NCBI GenBank assembly: GCA_023079485.1
Contig: CM041108.1
Location: forward strand, 4,464,001-4,528,000
Length of the DNA stretch: 64,000 nt
DNA from: Archilochus colubris
Lineage: Eukaryota > Chordata > Aves > Apodiformes > Trochilidae
Direction: 5' to 3'
A model generated the notes under the pieces. That model saw only the letters and a list, made by a program, of their open reading frames with translations, had not been told where the DNA came from and did no database searches. The position numbers and the translations under genes are program-made. Of the stretch, positions 50,300-61,531 are shown one piece after another. Each line of letters begins with the position of its first letter. Position 1 is the first letter of the stretch.

Positions 50300-50395
50300 C
50301 ACAAGAGAAATAAAGGCACAAGAAGATCAAGTGATGTAAGAGTTTATGCAGATCTAAGAGTCAGACCTAGGGCATCCCACACACCCAAGGCAGCT
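50300..50395 (-). repeat. MIR-type SINE remnant, antisense
   Basis: On the plus strand GAAATAAAGGCACAAGAAG, ATCAAGTGATGTAAG, AGATCTAAGAGTCAGACC, TAGGGCATCCCA and CCCAAGGCAGCTG follow the reverse complement of MIR: GAAACTGAGGCACAGAGAG, GTTAAGTGACTTG, AGCTAGTAAGTGGCAGAGC, TGGGATTCGAA, CCCAGGCAGTCTG. Five blocks are co-linear, although the middle is diverged. Confidence 0.6.
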
Positions 50396-53011
50396 GTGGG
50401 TCTGGGGTGAGAGGCAGCAAACTGAATTATGCAGACCAAGCAAAACAGTTGTGCTTCCTTCCTTTCTTCTGAGGGGCTTTTCAGGCTGGGAATGTATCCC
50501 TTCAAACTGCAGCCAGCTTCTCAACAAAACTTCTCAGAGCCACTTTGCTTCCTGGGTAAAGACTCCATCTCCTTCTCACCTTTGTGTTTCAGGCCACTCA
50601 CTCCTAACCACAGGGATCACTTTCCTGGCACTAACACTTCCCCTGCCCCCTGGGAGCCACCCCATGCTCCTGGCTCTCCCCATCTGCAGCCAGGATGGGG
50701 ATCCCAGTGAAGGATCTATGACCATGGGGTTGCTGCCTCTCAGCCATGCCAGGTCCCCAGGCAGCACCAGGCATCCTAAGAGTTAAGCTAAACCATAGCA
50801 GAGGAGCAGATCATGGGGAACAGTTTGTAGCCATCCATCAGAACTATTTACATGAGACCTGTCAGGCTGCAAATAGGAAAAAAAAAAAAAAAAAAGAGGT
50901 GATGTGCAACTATCCTGTCTGAAGGTTTTTAGCATCCTTTACAAATTGCTGTGGTGAATAACTTGTTGCCTGTATTTATCCCTTTTTAAATTGTCTCTTA
51001 GCTCCAGTCATCCATCTTCATTCCCCTCTGCTTGCCCCAGACACTCAGCTGCTGGCTCATTATTTTATGTTTGTACAGCACCACTTGGCCATGCCTTGCT
51101 CAGTTACAGAGAGCAATCCCAGGAGGACAGATTCATCCCTGGGGCAATGCCACTGGCTTTAGGATGGATCCAGCTTGGCCTTTTCCACTCATTTCCCCAC
51201 ATCTCTCCAAATGAGACAGCATGTTTGCAAGAGATCAGAGTATTAGCACCAGGAAAACTCTGTCCCAGCCAGGAGAATGCTACTAATGCCTTGAAAAGCA
51301 TCACACCTGCTCTGCAAGGAGGTTTTACAGGGCTCGTGGTGGGGCTTCACTTAAAGACTTTTACAATGATGGGCTCAGGTCAGACCTCAGCAAGCTTTAA
51401 TTTGCCCTTGCAGACAAGTGGCAACTCAGGGTGTGAGAGCAGAGATGGTTCCTGGGCAGGTTGGCAGCACCACCCCAAATAAAACTACAGAGGTTACACA
51501 GAAGGTCACAAAAAGAACCTTCCCAAGGGGAGCCAGAGAAAAACAAAGCTCATCTTCCATCCTGATGCCTAGGACTGTCACTGCAAGAACTGCTGATCAC
51601 CTCAAGCTAAGTTTAAAGTCTGAATTCCCCCAAACAGCTGCTAAAAAAGGTTATCATACAGAAGCAAAAGGAATTTGAGCAAAGCAATTTTTTTAATATG
51701 CTAAGCAAGACTGAAGCATCTAAAAATGTTATTTTTCGTGCCTGTGGAAAAAAATATCATTGTTTCTCATGGAAATAAACCCCTGCTCATGTTTCAGTCC
51801 TTGTATATGTAACCATATCATTTGGGGTTGAGTAAATGTTTTTATCTTTCTGCTGAAAAATTAGTCCAATGTGGCATAAGCTCATGAATAGTCCTAGTCA
51901 ACACAAATTGTATTTTCTAGCAGAGGAAAATATTCAGCTTCCCTCACTTCCCAAATCAGCTCTAAGTATGAGAGTAGAAGAACTGGAGATGGCAAATGTC
52001 CTTGGAGATGGCACAAGGAGTGTTACTCAGTATTAAAAGAGAACAAGCAGAAGCAAAGCAAAAAGTCTTCCTTACTGTGTAAGCCAAAAGAGATGTCCTA
52101 ACATCAGGGTAAAGTTACTTATGTCCTTTTGTGAGGGTTGTGTGGGTAAAAATAATGATTACCCTCACTGTTAAACTGGAACCATCCCCATTCTGGCCAA
52201 GTGCTTTGCACCAGACTGAGGTCTACTCTTTTTAGTCTCTGGGATAATCTGACTTTGCTGCAGGTTTTGAAGATGTACAATTATCCAATAATTACATTGT
52301 ACATTTCCAAACTCTTCACAAAAAGGCATAAAGCAACTGGTAGGCAGAAGCACTTTGGTCTGGAGGTTCTGGGAGAAAAACTAGAAGGGAACTCCAATTA
52401 AAGTGGAAAAAACCCCAACAAGGACATCAAAATATGGATGCAATTAAAATTTACATCAGCAGTCACAGTGCTGCTGATTTACTTGGTCTTTTCTAAATTG
52501 ATTTCCAGATACCATAAGCACAAACTCCCATCTGGCATTAATAATTTCATAGATCCACATCAGACATGGAAAAACATCAGTAGAAGTGTTACCATGATAT
52601 AGTCACAACAACAAAACCCACTCACCCAGAAAGTTAACACTGAACTACCAAAGAACACAAAAACCTAACCAGGTAAGTGGAGATTTCCCCCCACACTCTG
52701 TCAAAACACAGAGCTTTAATTAAAATTTAAGCTTTTCTTTCCTTTTAAACCAAGTGTATGAACATTTGGAGCACTGAACCTTTTTGCATTTATCAGAAGC
52801 CTTAGCCAGGTGGCTGTAAAGCCCAGCTTACTTCCCAAATCTGCTTTCAGGGAGAAGATGAGATGGGTTGTCCCCAGGCTTTATTATTTATTTATTGTTG
52901 TCATACATATCAAAGAATTGCCTTTAGAGCCCAGCTGGGATCAGTCACTGTGCTCAGCTTTGCACACACATCTCCCCCAAACCTGCACACAGGAGCTGGC
53001 ATTAGAGAGGT
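50396..53011. other. Unique non-coding DNA
   Basis: No gene was seen. The long plus frame at 50991-51482 begins with TTG and lacks any domain. The 19-A run at 50878-50896 is entered separately. Confidence 0.5.
50878..50896. repeat. Poly(A) tract, 19 A
   Basis: A pure A run followed by GAGG. No transposon body is recognisable immediately upstream, so an origin as a retroposon tail is possible but unproven. Confidence 0.9.
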
Positions 53012-53063
53012 GGAAAAAAAGGAAAAAGAGGAGGAAAAAAAGGAAAAAGAGGAGGAAAAAAAG
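53012..53063 (+). repeat. 21-bp purine tandem repeat
   Basis: The unit is GGAAAAAAA followed by GGAAAAAGAGGA. Copies begin at 53012, 53033 and 53054 (the last partial), giving about 2.4 copies with identical units. All bases are purines on the plus strand. The period is a multiple of three, so it keeps an open frame that reads Lys/Glu repeats within 52863-53369. That is a consequence of the repeat and not evidence of a gene. Confidence 0.93.
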
Positions 53064-53667
53064 TACTGCACATGCAGCCGTCCCCTCTTCACGTGTGTTT
53101 TTGGGGAAAATCCACTGCAATACTCAAAGCAGGCTTGGAGAGCCAAATTTTGGTTCTCTGTGGTGAGTGGAGCAAAACTGAACCAAACCCTTCCCATGGA
53201 GCTGCTCCCTCCCTGTAAACATGGGACATGCCAGGCATGCAGGATGCTACAGGAAGGTAAAGCTTTCCTGAGAGGAAAAAATCCAACTGCTTTCACAGAA
53301 TCTCTCTCAAAAATAAATGATTTCAATGGAACCAGCAATCCTTCAAATCCAAACGAAAGGAATTATTGAATTTTTAACACCAGACAAAAATTTTGAACTA
53401 TACACAAGAGAAAATACAGTCTATTGGGGGTTGCTCAGGGAGAAAAAAATTACCTCCCTGTTCCTTAGCAGCTTAAAAACTGGGAATTAGCAAATTTGTA
53501 TGCAAATGTGATGAAACTTGACAGGCAGAACTACAGTACAGTAACAACACCAATGGAAAAAATGCAAGAAGGAAGCAGAACAATAATATTTACAGAAAGC
53601 AGAAACAGGAGGCAAATATTTTTATGCATTTTTAACTGCATCCACTTTATGTGGTTTGAATGGTACC

Positions 53668-53691
53668 CTGGGTGTAATTTTTTACACCCAG
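53668..53691. repeat. Perfect hairpin-forming inverted repeat
   Basis: CTGGGTGTAA at 53668-53677 and TTACACCCAG at 53682-53691 are exact reverse complements separated by TTTT. The DNA or an RNA copy could form a 10-bp stem with a 4-nt loop. It is followed by GAGCAG and not by a U-run, and the host is not bacterial, so it is not called as a terminator. No microRNA-length stem extends it. Confidence 0.9.
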
Positions 53692-55069
53692 AGCAGAACA
53701 TAATGGGGCTGGGGAAAAGGCACCATGTAAACACTAAACATGCCTACACCCACTAGAAAGAGGTGAGAGATGGAAGCTGGAAGATGACACTGTCAGACAG
53801 AAGGATGTGGAGTCCCTGAGAGCACTCCAGAACTGCTCAGTGCACCCACAGGTTCCTCTTGCCCTTTAGTAAAGTTTGTGGCTATCAACACTTCACAACA
53901 TTATGGTCACTGCCCAAAGCACCCAAAGTCAAGGGTTGGGTGGCACAACAACCACAGTAAACATAACACAGCAAAGAGCTCAGCCCCTGCCAAACAGCAT
54001 CAGCTGGGCAGGTTCTGCAGAGAAGCAAATCAAGCAGGAGAAGTTTGGTGCTCACTTGCAGACATGTGGGTCTGTTTATTGTCTTTTTTAGTTGTTGGGC
54101 TTAGAAGTAAGAAGGGCAGAGGAAAGAAGGGGAAGTAGCAACATCTCTGCTAGGAAATATCTTTGTGGATGCCAGAAGCAGGTGGTCCCTGGGAGTCATG
54201 CTGTCATCTTTGTCATCTTCAGCTTACTGGGCATTTTCCCCAAGGCTGCACTTCTCCTGTGTGACTTCAGGCAAGAAACAGAAGAAGTTGTACAGAGCTC
54301 ATGAGATGACACCAGAATTGTCTCAGATAGGTAACGTGACACCTCAGGAACACAGGGATGTCCTGACACCAGGGTCTTGCTGCCACAGGACTTTTTTGGG
54401 GCAAGACAAATTGCTGCCTGTCATCACCTAAACAGCTTTGAAAATCTTCCTCTGTACTTGAGAGGAAAAGCTGCTGAAAATAGAGTCCATTTGATGAGTT
54501 GCCATAATGCTTACAATGAGCTGGTCCAAAAATTGAGTCCCAGGGAGGAATGACACTACAACAGGCAGAGGGATGTCACAGTAACATGGTTCCTTAGCTA
54601 TTACTACAGGAAAAAAGCATTGCCTGAGTAACTGGACATTTGAATCAATATTCAGACAGCATAACACACTTCTGGAGGAAACACTCCCTTCCCCTTTAGG
54701 TAGTTTTTGGTTTGGTTTTTAACAGCAGGAGAAAACTGGATGGAAAGGAAGCCTTGATACTAAAATATTTTGATTTCCTCTTCATTCACTGTTGAAGCAG
54801 AAGAATACTTAGTTCAGCATTTTTTAAAAAGTGCCATGACCAGACAATTGGTATTTTATGTTTCTATAGCTAATGTGCCACAAAAGCTTTGCTGCTGATT
54901 CAGAAGTGTTTTCTGGGAGCTCACCAGTAAAAACATGAGCAGGTATGCACACAGAGGCACCTAAAAAGAGTAGAGCAAAACAATTCTCTGGAAGTAGCAA
55001 CACAAGTCAGAGTCAATCTCCTTTCACCTTCTGCCTCATTAAAAGAGAGGTCCTTCTGTGCCTGAGCTA
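53692..55069. other. Unique non-coding DNA
   Basis: No gene or repeat was recognised. Several overlapping plus frames at 53876-54431 remain under 90 codons. Confidence 0.5.
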
Positions 55070-55575
55070 GGGTTTGGTAATAGCTTTCAATTACCTAGTC
55101 TACATTTTAAACGTTTCCCCAATTACCTTTGCCACCTCTCTCCCATTACACAATCCATGTACAGGCAATAGCCCTTTCCCAGACTCCAGTGGAATATAAA
55201 AAGCAATCTAGGTGAATAAAACCATCCCACCTGTAATCCTAGGGAGAGGGGACATGTTTTCTTATCCTTTAATAGAATGTTACCCCCTTCCCAAGGCGAG
55301 CTTTGTTTTGGTGGCTGGATTTCTCTTCAGTTCACTAATGCTTATTACCTCCTCTAGCAATAAATAAAAAGACTCCAGCTTGATTCTGCAAGGATATTTA
55401 TTACCCAGGGTGCCCTTTGATCCTGTTTAGTCTAATTGTGCCTGGCACACAGCTCCAGGTTGCTAATGTCTTTCTACCATGAACTCTATTTGCAGACAGA
55501 TGGAAGTTACATGATTGCATCCTTTCACTGCTATTAGGGAAGCAGTCAGCTCCTTACTTTTACTTACAATTTAAT
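55070..55575. promoter_or_regulatory. Candidate conserved non-coding element block (about 500 bp)
   Basis: This is the most enhancer-like stretch of the window. It carries TCAATTACC, CCCAATTACC, CCCATTAC, CTAATGCTTATTACC, ATATTTATTACCC, GTCTAATTGTGCC, TTGCTAATG and ACAATTTAATTATG, many of them homeodomain-type cores spaced tens of bases apart. A GTGCCTGGCACACAG string at about 55438-55452 matches the 3' box of MIR (GTGCCTGGCACATAG), so part may descend from a SINE. There is no coding frame of note inside. Conservation and activity are inferred, not shown. Confidence 0.35.
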
Positions 55576-58300
55576 TATGAGGCATATGGAAACGTCAAGA
55601 TCATTGAAGGCAAGGCCCTTACACAGATTTCAGAGCTCAGCCTTTTGCCTTCAAGCCACCACTGTCTCTGTTTCAAAGACCCAAAACCAACTCCTAAAAC
55701 AGAGCCTCTCGGGTTCAGAATCAGAGCCCCCTTTGTGGGCCATGCTGAGCTGGGCTGCTCCCTTGGGAAAGCTGCTTTTAGTTTGTCTGATTTCAGCACA
55801 GGGGAAGGAACAGGTTAGCAAAACAGGTCTTGTATTCCCACTGCTCCAGGGCAGGGAAGAGAGGATTTTCTGGTGGCAGATCCCAAAAAGATACCCAGCA
55901 CTGCCTTGCTATGACAAGTAGCACAGACAGACATGTCCCAGGTGTTATTGGGTTAGTTGGCTTGGACGATGATGTTTCCATAGCTGGAGGTACTCAGACA
56001 TCATCAGCTAATCACCTGAGCATTTATTCAACCACAGCTCTCTGAAATGTCAGAGATCCAGTAAAAATTCAAATGCTTCAACTCCTGCCTGGTTTTAAAT
56101 ATCAAGATGCCATCAGATGTGCTCATTGCCCTCTAGGAAGCAAATGGAGGTAACCAGGACAATTCCTGGGCTCTTGGCACCTCTCTTACCTCCTTCCCCT
56201 TCAAATGCCCAAGGGAAGAAAGACAGCAGCCTGGGGTGCCCTCTCTGAGAAGCAGGAACAGGCTTCAAGGTAGACTTGGCCAGGAAGGGCTGGATGGGGA
56301 ATGCATTCAATCCACTGCATTTCCCTGGATGCTCACTGCCTGGGAGTCACCACCACCACTTCCCCACTTTCTGTCTCTTGTCTCCTCTTTTTGCTTTTTA
56401 AAACCTTTCTGTCAGAAAAATCTGTCTCCCTAGCTTGCTCATTTTCTCCTTTGCTTTTCTTCCCCCTCAACAGACATCTACACTTTTTTTCCTCCATCTC
56501 GATTTCCATTCTTTGTTTCACTGAGTTCAATTCAATTTAAACTAAATTGCTTTATTGGTGCCACTGAAAGACAAGATTGCAAATGCCATTATAAATGTGT
56601 ACAATACACATCATGTAAAAAATATTTAAGGAAGGAATTCTCCAGCAAATGGAATCAATATATTCCCCATAAAGCGTTACCAGGAATATTAAAAAAGAGG
56701 AGTGAAGTCAAACTCTTGTTAAGTGCACTGCAAGCCTACTCAAAATTCAGAGCTGATAACATGTTAACAGATAATCAACAACATTCCAGTTCCCAGTGCT
56801 CTGCTCACCCTGGACTCCAGCAGCAGCCTGCCACAAATCAATGCTCTCTTTGCTATTTCAAGGATTCTGGGCTGAGAACTGGAGCTGTTTCCTTCAGATC
56901 TCTTCTTACTGCACTGCTGCCAATAAAAATAGAGACCTCCATCTCTGTCACTTCTCAATCACATTTCAGAGATGCAGCAGGCAGGCACTGAGGATGGAGA
57001 GAAGGTATTTACATAGTAATTTTAGACCTAGGGAGTGAATAAGTCTACAGCCATTTTTAGAAGGCAGCCTCCAAACATCTTGCTGTGGTTGTCTTGGATT
57101 CCTCAAATAATTATTTGATGCCCAGGGATGCCAGTGGCAAGGCAGGCTCACACTCAAAAGAACATGCAGATCCCTCCCTTCTTTAAAGAGTCCTGAAACT
57201 TCTTTTAGCAAAGCCCTGATCAGCTACCAAACCTTTGCCTGATGTGCTTCAGAGTCACTTTGGAGCAAACAGGATTCTGTGTGAAACGTGGTGCCACTCA
57301 GCAAAAGCTGCTCTTGGAACCCAATCCCCAGTGATGAAGAACAAGGTTTCAGAAGCATCTGAACTCACTGATAGTGGGCTGAGATCTCCAGCAGCTCCAA
57401 GCAATCTGGAGGCCAGATTAGTTAGCACAAGGCAGCTTCTCTGCACCAGAGCCAGCTTACCTTCACCACTGGGCATTTCTGCTTCTTCCTAAGTTTTTCC
57501 TTCCCTAATCCACCCTTCCTGTTTCCCCACTCCAAGCAGCAAAGCTCCCTGCAGTGCCCATGCCCCTTTCTCACCCCATTTCCCCATGGACTTTGTGTTT
57601 AAAGACAGTTCAGTGTTTCTGCTCCTCTCCTGAATCCCGGGCTGGATTCTTGGCTCATTTTTCTAACAGCTCCTGGAGGCACCAAGAAACCCAATACAGA
57701 CAAAATACTCTTGCCTCTGAGAAGAAATCAAGTTTTCTCTAAGGAAGCAATCAGAGTGTGTTCCACTTACTGCAGAGATTAAGAGGCTTCTGCTAATAGT
57801 TTGCTTGCTGGAACAGAACATGTCAGTGTTGCTTCCCTTGCTCAGCCTAACAACACTTCTGGGTCTGCTTGGAAATTGCACAGCTTTTAAAGGCACCTTC
57901 AACTTCAGATGTTGTGAAACATGGGAGCATCTTTTTTGCTTCCTCCCCTCCTTTCCCTGTGTACCCTTTCTCAAGTAGTTTTAGGGACAAGTGATAATCT
58001 GAGGAATGAGATGATGCTGGAAACAAATGGGAAGTTACTCTTTGTGCTTCCCTTTGTAACCATTTTCTCACTCTACTCAAGCCAGATGAGAGGGGATGTT
58101 AAGGAAAATATGGACAGTGGGCAGATGAACCCTTTCAGCTCCAAGCTGTGGCTTTGAATCCTCCTCATTTAACTCCTGTGTCTGGGTATTGGTGCTCAAC
58201 TCATGGCTTGTGATCAGTTAAAGCTAAAACTCACATTGAGAGATTATTTGCCAAAACTCCACCCCCGGCATATCCTTTCCATTTGTTTTCAGCCAGATCT
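55576..58300. other. Unique non-coding DNA
   Basis: No exon or repeat was recognised. Frames at 55577-55921, 56716-57038 and 57663-58157 are short and unlike any family known to me. A pyrimidine-rich stretch occurs near 56340-56520. Confidence 0.5.
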
Positions 58301-58365
58301 CCAAGTTTTATTTGAAATTACCATGTGCCAGATGTGACCTGGTACTTAGAGATGCAGTGGCTTCA
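58301..58365 (+). repeat. Possible L2-type LINE 3' scrap
   Basis: TTTTATTTGAAATTACCATG, then TGTGCCAGATGTGACCTGGT, then ACTTAGAGATGCAG resembles the L2 3' motif in which TTTATTGAGC…TACTATGTGCCAGGCACTG…GGGGATACAG occur in order. It is short and weak and could be coincidence. Confidence 0.3.
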
Positions 58366-58599
58366 GGGCAGAATTCTCTCCTTCAGGGAAATGAGCACCA
58401 AACACTATAATAATTTTTTCAGATGTAGAGTGGACTAATCATTATTAATGGGGATAGTTATCTTCTCCTCCAGCTTCTGTGTCCTTAACAGCAGATAAAA
58501 TTCTTGCAAAATAGTTTCCTATTCATTATATACTGATTGCTTTCTTCTGAAACATTATTTCTCAGAGCTATCAGAGTGGGGGACTCATTACCCAGAAAT

Positions 58600-58623
58600 C
58601 TTTGGTCATTGCTTTGGTCATTG
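58600..58623. repeat. Perfect 12-bp tandem duplication
   Basis: CTTTGGTCATTG occurs twice with no gap at 58600-58611 and 58612-58623. It is a simple recent slippage-type duplication. Confidence 0.95.
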
Positions 58624-59336
58624 ACAAATCTGGTGGACTCGTGGCATTGCCTTGAACAAAGGTTTGTAACAGAGCTTTTGTCTGTACTTTTCTATAGGTC
58701 TATGTTTCTTCCTTTCTCCCCCTAGAAGCCTCCAAATAAAAACTAATTTCATAGCATAATGTAAACCAAGCCTGCTCTAGAAAGACCTCAAATAAAATTC
58801 TAGATGATGCTCTTCATTTAAATAGCATCTTCATGGCTGCTTTTAACAGACCAATTTCTCAGCATCTGGCCAAGCAGTGCAGAACAGTGCTCTGGAAGGG
58901 AGAGAAAGCACAAACCCAAATGCCCCATCACCTCTGCTCTCTTCTCCAGTCTAAGCTTTCAAGATGAACTGTCTACACCATCACAGAAATCCATACCTTA
59001 CACTCCAAGACAACAACAGCCACCAGCAGCACTTTTGCAAAACAATTCCCACATAAAAAAAAAAGAAAATCCAAGTGCCCTGCCCTGGTCATACAACTCC
59101 TTAGCTGGGGAAAAGACCTTCTCAGGTCCCAGCTGCTCTGAGATGTGTGCTCAGACACCCCAGCAAGTCAGGGACCTGCTCCAGATAAACACAGCAACAC
59201 AAAGCTACTAAGAATAATGACAAATCTTGAGCCTTTTTCTGTAAACTCAGTGAACTGAATGGCATTACACAGAAGTGCTTTTAGTTCACGGATCCATAAG
59301 GTTTTGCTTTTCCTCTGTTCCAAATTTACCAGTATA

Positions 59337-59358
59337 ATATATATATATATATACACAC
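59337..59358. repeat. (AT)8(AC)3 compound microsatellite
   Basis: AT dinucleotides pass directly into ACACAC. The compound run is short and likely length-variable. Confidence 0.93.
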
Positions 59359-61492
59359 CAGTATAACTTGTAGCAATCTGGAGGGAACAAGGCTTTGCAG
59401 GGATATTTTGCAACTTCCACTTAAGCTCAGTCTGTCTTTATATTCACTGTCATCTAAACTGTGAATATATTATATTTTTTCCCCCCCAACTTTCCAATTT
59501 TGTCATCCATCATCAGTGTGTCATTTATGTTCAATACAGCCTAGATGGGAGCTTGGGATTTTTATTTATTTCTTATTCAGAAACTTCACCTTAATGTGTT
59601 ATAATACAAAACATAACAGCCATTACTGGCCTGGATAGAAAAGTTAATATTTCATTTTCAGTGGTTTATGTCCTGATGGCTTCCTACTAACAGAGGTAAT
59701 TCTCACATATTTCACTGGGAAATGTAATGGGGTGGAAAGACATTTCCCAGCTCTGCAATCACTATTGTAGCTGAAACACAGATGGAATAGGGACTTGTAG
59801 AAATACATTGGTGTTGTCTGTTCTGGACAGATTTCCAGCAGTTTATCAAAGATACTGATATATTTGTGAGGGAGACAAGATCAGACTTGACTTTTGTTTG
59901 TTCACAACACAAATGAGAGCAAAAAGAATGGATTCATTTGCTGAGATACAATCTTTAAGTTAGTGGCATGGAAAATTGCACTGATACTTCCCAAGTAAGA
60001 TGATCAACTATTGAACAGCAGTAAGAGCTGAACATTTGCATGAGGCTTGTGAAAAGAAATCATCATTTATGACAAGTAAAACAGGAAGTAAAGCAATTTT
60101 ATCTGAATATTCTCCAAGGCATAAGAACTTAATTGAAGACCAATTTATTTTGGGGGCAGAGAAAGCTATTTTGATGAGGTTTCTTAGTTGCCAGATTGAC
60201 TCCAACTCAAAGACTGGGCAGTACAAGACGACTACAAGGTCTGAGCAATTCAATGACTCTGGTGATCCCAATAATATCAGTGGTACACGCAATTTCAAAA
60301 TCATCCCAGAAAATAAATCTGGAAAATTAGGCAAACTATCTGGTCTGTCTTTGTGGGACCACATTACGTCTAGAAGCAGGTGAAGACCTTCTTCCCCAAT
60401 ATCAGTTCTTCACTACAAGCACAAACAATCTTGCCCTTTTAGGTAGTTTGAAAAGACAAACTACCTTCTAGACAGCAAAGAATCATATTGCTTGTTCTGC
60501 TGCACTTGGAGAACTTGGGTATTTCTTGCACGTTACCTGGTAGGGTTTCTACAGAGTCACACATACTGTACAGCCTTTTTCATTGTCACAGTGCACTAAG
60601 GTTTAAAATGTTATTTCTTTACAAGTAACCCTCCCTTCCCCATCTACAAGCTTTTCACCTTCTTGTCTTGACTAAGATCTTAACACTGGTAGATATCCTT
60701 TACTGTCAATTTTTAGATTTTGTAAGAAAATGCCAGAATCACTCTAGAAGAATACTTTCTCCTAGGGCACAAGCAGATTATCCTTAGGCTCCCAGGGTTC
60801 TTCCTCACAGAATCCTGTCTGAAAAACACATGGCCTTGCCAGTGCCTGAGCCCAGAAGTTCCTTTTCCTTCCATGAACATCACAGGCTCAAGATGCTTCT
60901 TTTGTGAATGTGTAGATGCAAGTCTGCCCACACTTCAAACACTCTTGCTGTCGGGCATCTGAAGTGTGTCAGACTGATTTCTAGGAGCCCTGGGACCAGA
61001 TGAATTCACATTCCCTGTTAGATCTCATCTGTCTGGAACATTGTGGACAGAGCTCAGCCCTCTTTATTTCAAGAAAACAGTAAAAGCACGTAGAGAGCCC
61101 CAGCACTCCCAGGACTTTTCATTACAATTCAAAGAGCTCCCTGGAAGGGCTGGCAGCAGCGTGGATGGCATTCTGAGCAAGCCTCTAACACCAGTTAAAA
61201 GGAAGCTCAGCCAAAGGGCAGGGGGCAACATAAATAATCCAGTGGTCACAGCTCACACCAACCAGCTGAAGTTTGTTTCCCAGCTCCCTTCCTCAGATCA
61301 GAAGCAGCAACATCACAGGCTCCAACACAAGCCTGGTGCTAGGGTCCTTCTTTTCAGCTTGAAAGGCTTTGTCTAGCATTCCTCACTCCCCCTTCTCTCC
61401 CCTTGCTTCTCACTTGCACTCCAAGCCCTTCCCTTGCTCACAGATTTAATTATTCACAAAACGGAGCTCTCGTATTCTATTTAATCTCTCCC
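59359..61492. other. Unique non-coding DNA
   Basis: No gene was seen. Opposing frames at 60008-60364 (minus) and 60036-60383 (plus) overlap almost fully. The plus frame opens with TTG and its first ATG is at 60069. An octamer ATTTGCAT lies at 60034-60041. Confidence 0.5.
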
Positions 61493-61531
61493 TTTTTTTT
61501 TTTTTAATTTTTTTTTTATTTTATTTTATTC
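61493..61531. repeat. T-rich low-complexity tract
   Basis: Long T-runs interrupted by AA and single A, ending TTTTATTTTATT. On the minus strand this is an A-rich run; no retroelement was recognised at its minus-strand 5' side (61532-61900). Confidence 0.9.

Noticed and set aside
50991..51482. 163-codon plus frame
   Set aside because: It starts at TTG and gives a Ser/Pro-rich translation without domain or signal; length is compatible with chance.
52863..53369. 168-codon ATG frame with a Lys/Glu-rich segment
   Set aside because: The Lys/Glu segment is just the 21-bp purine repeat, the flanks show no domain, and the length is within chance for six frames of this DNA.
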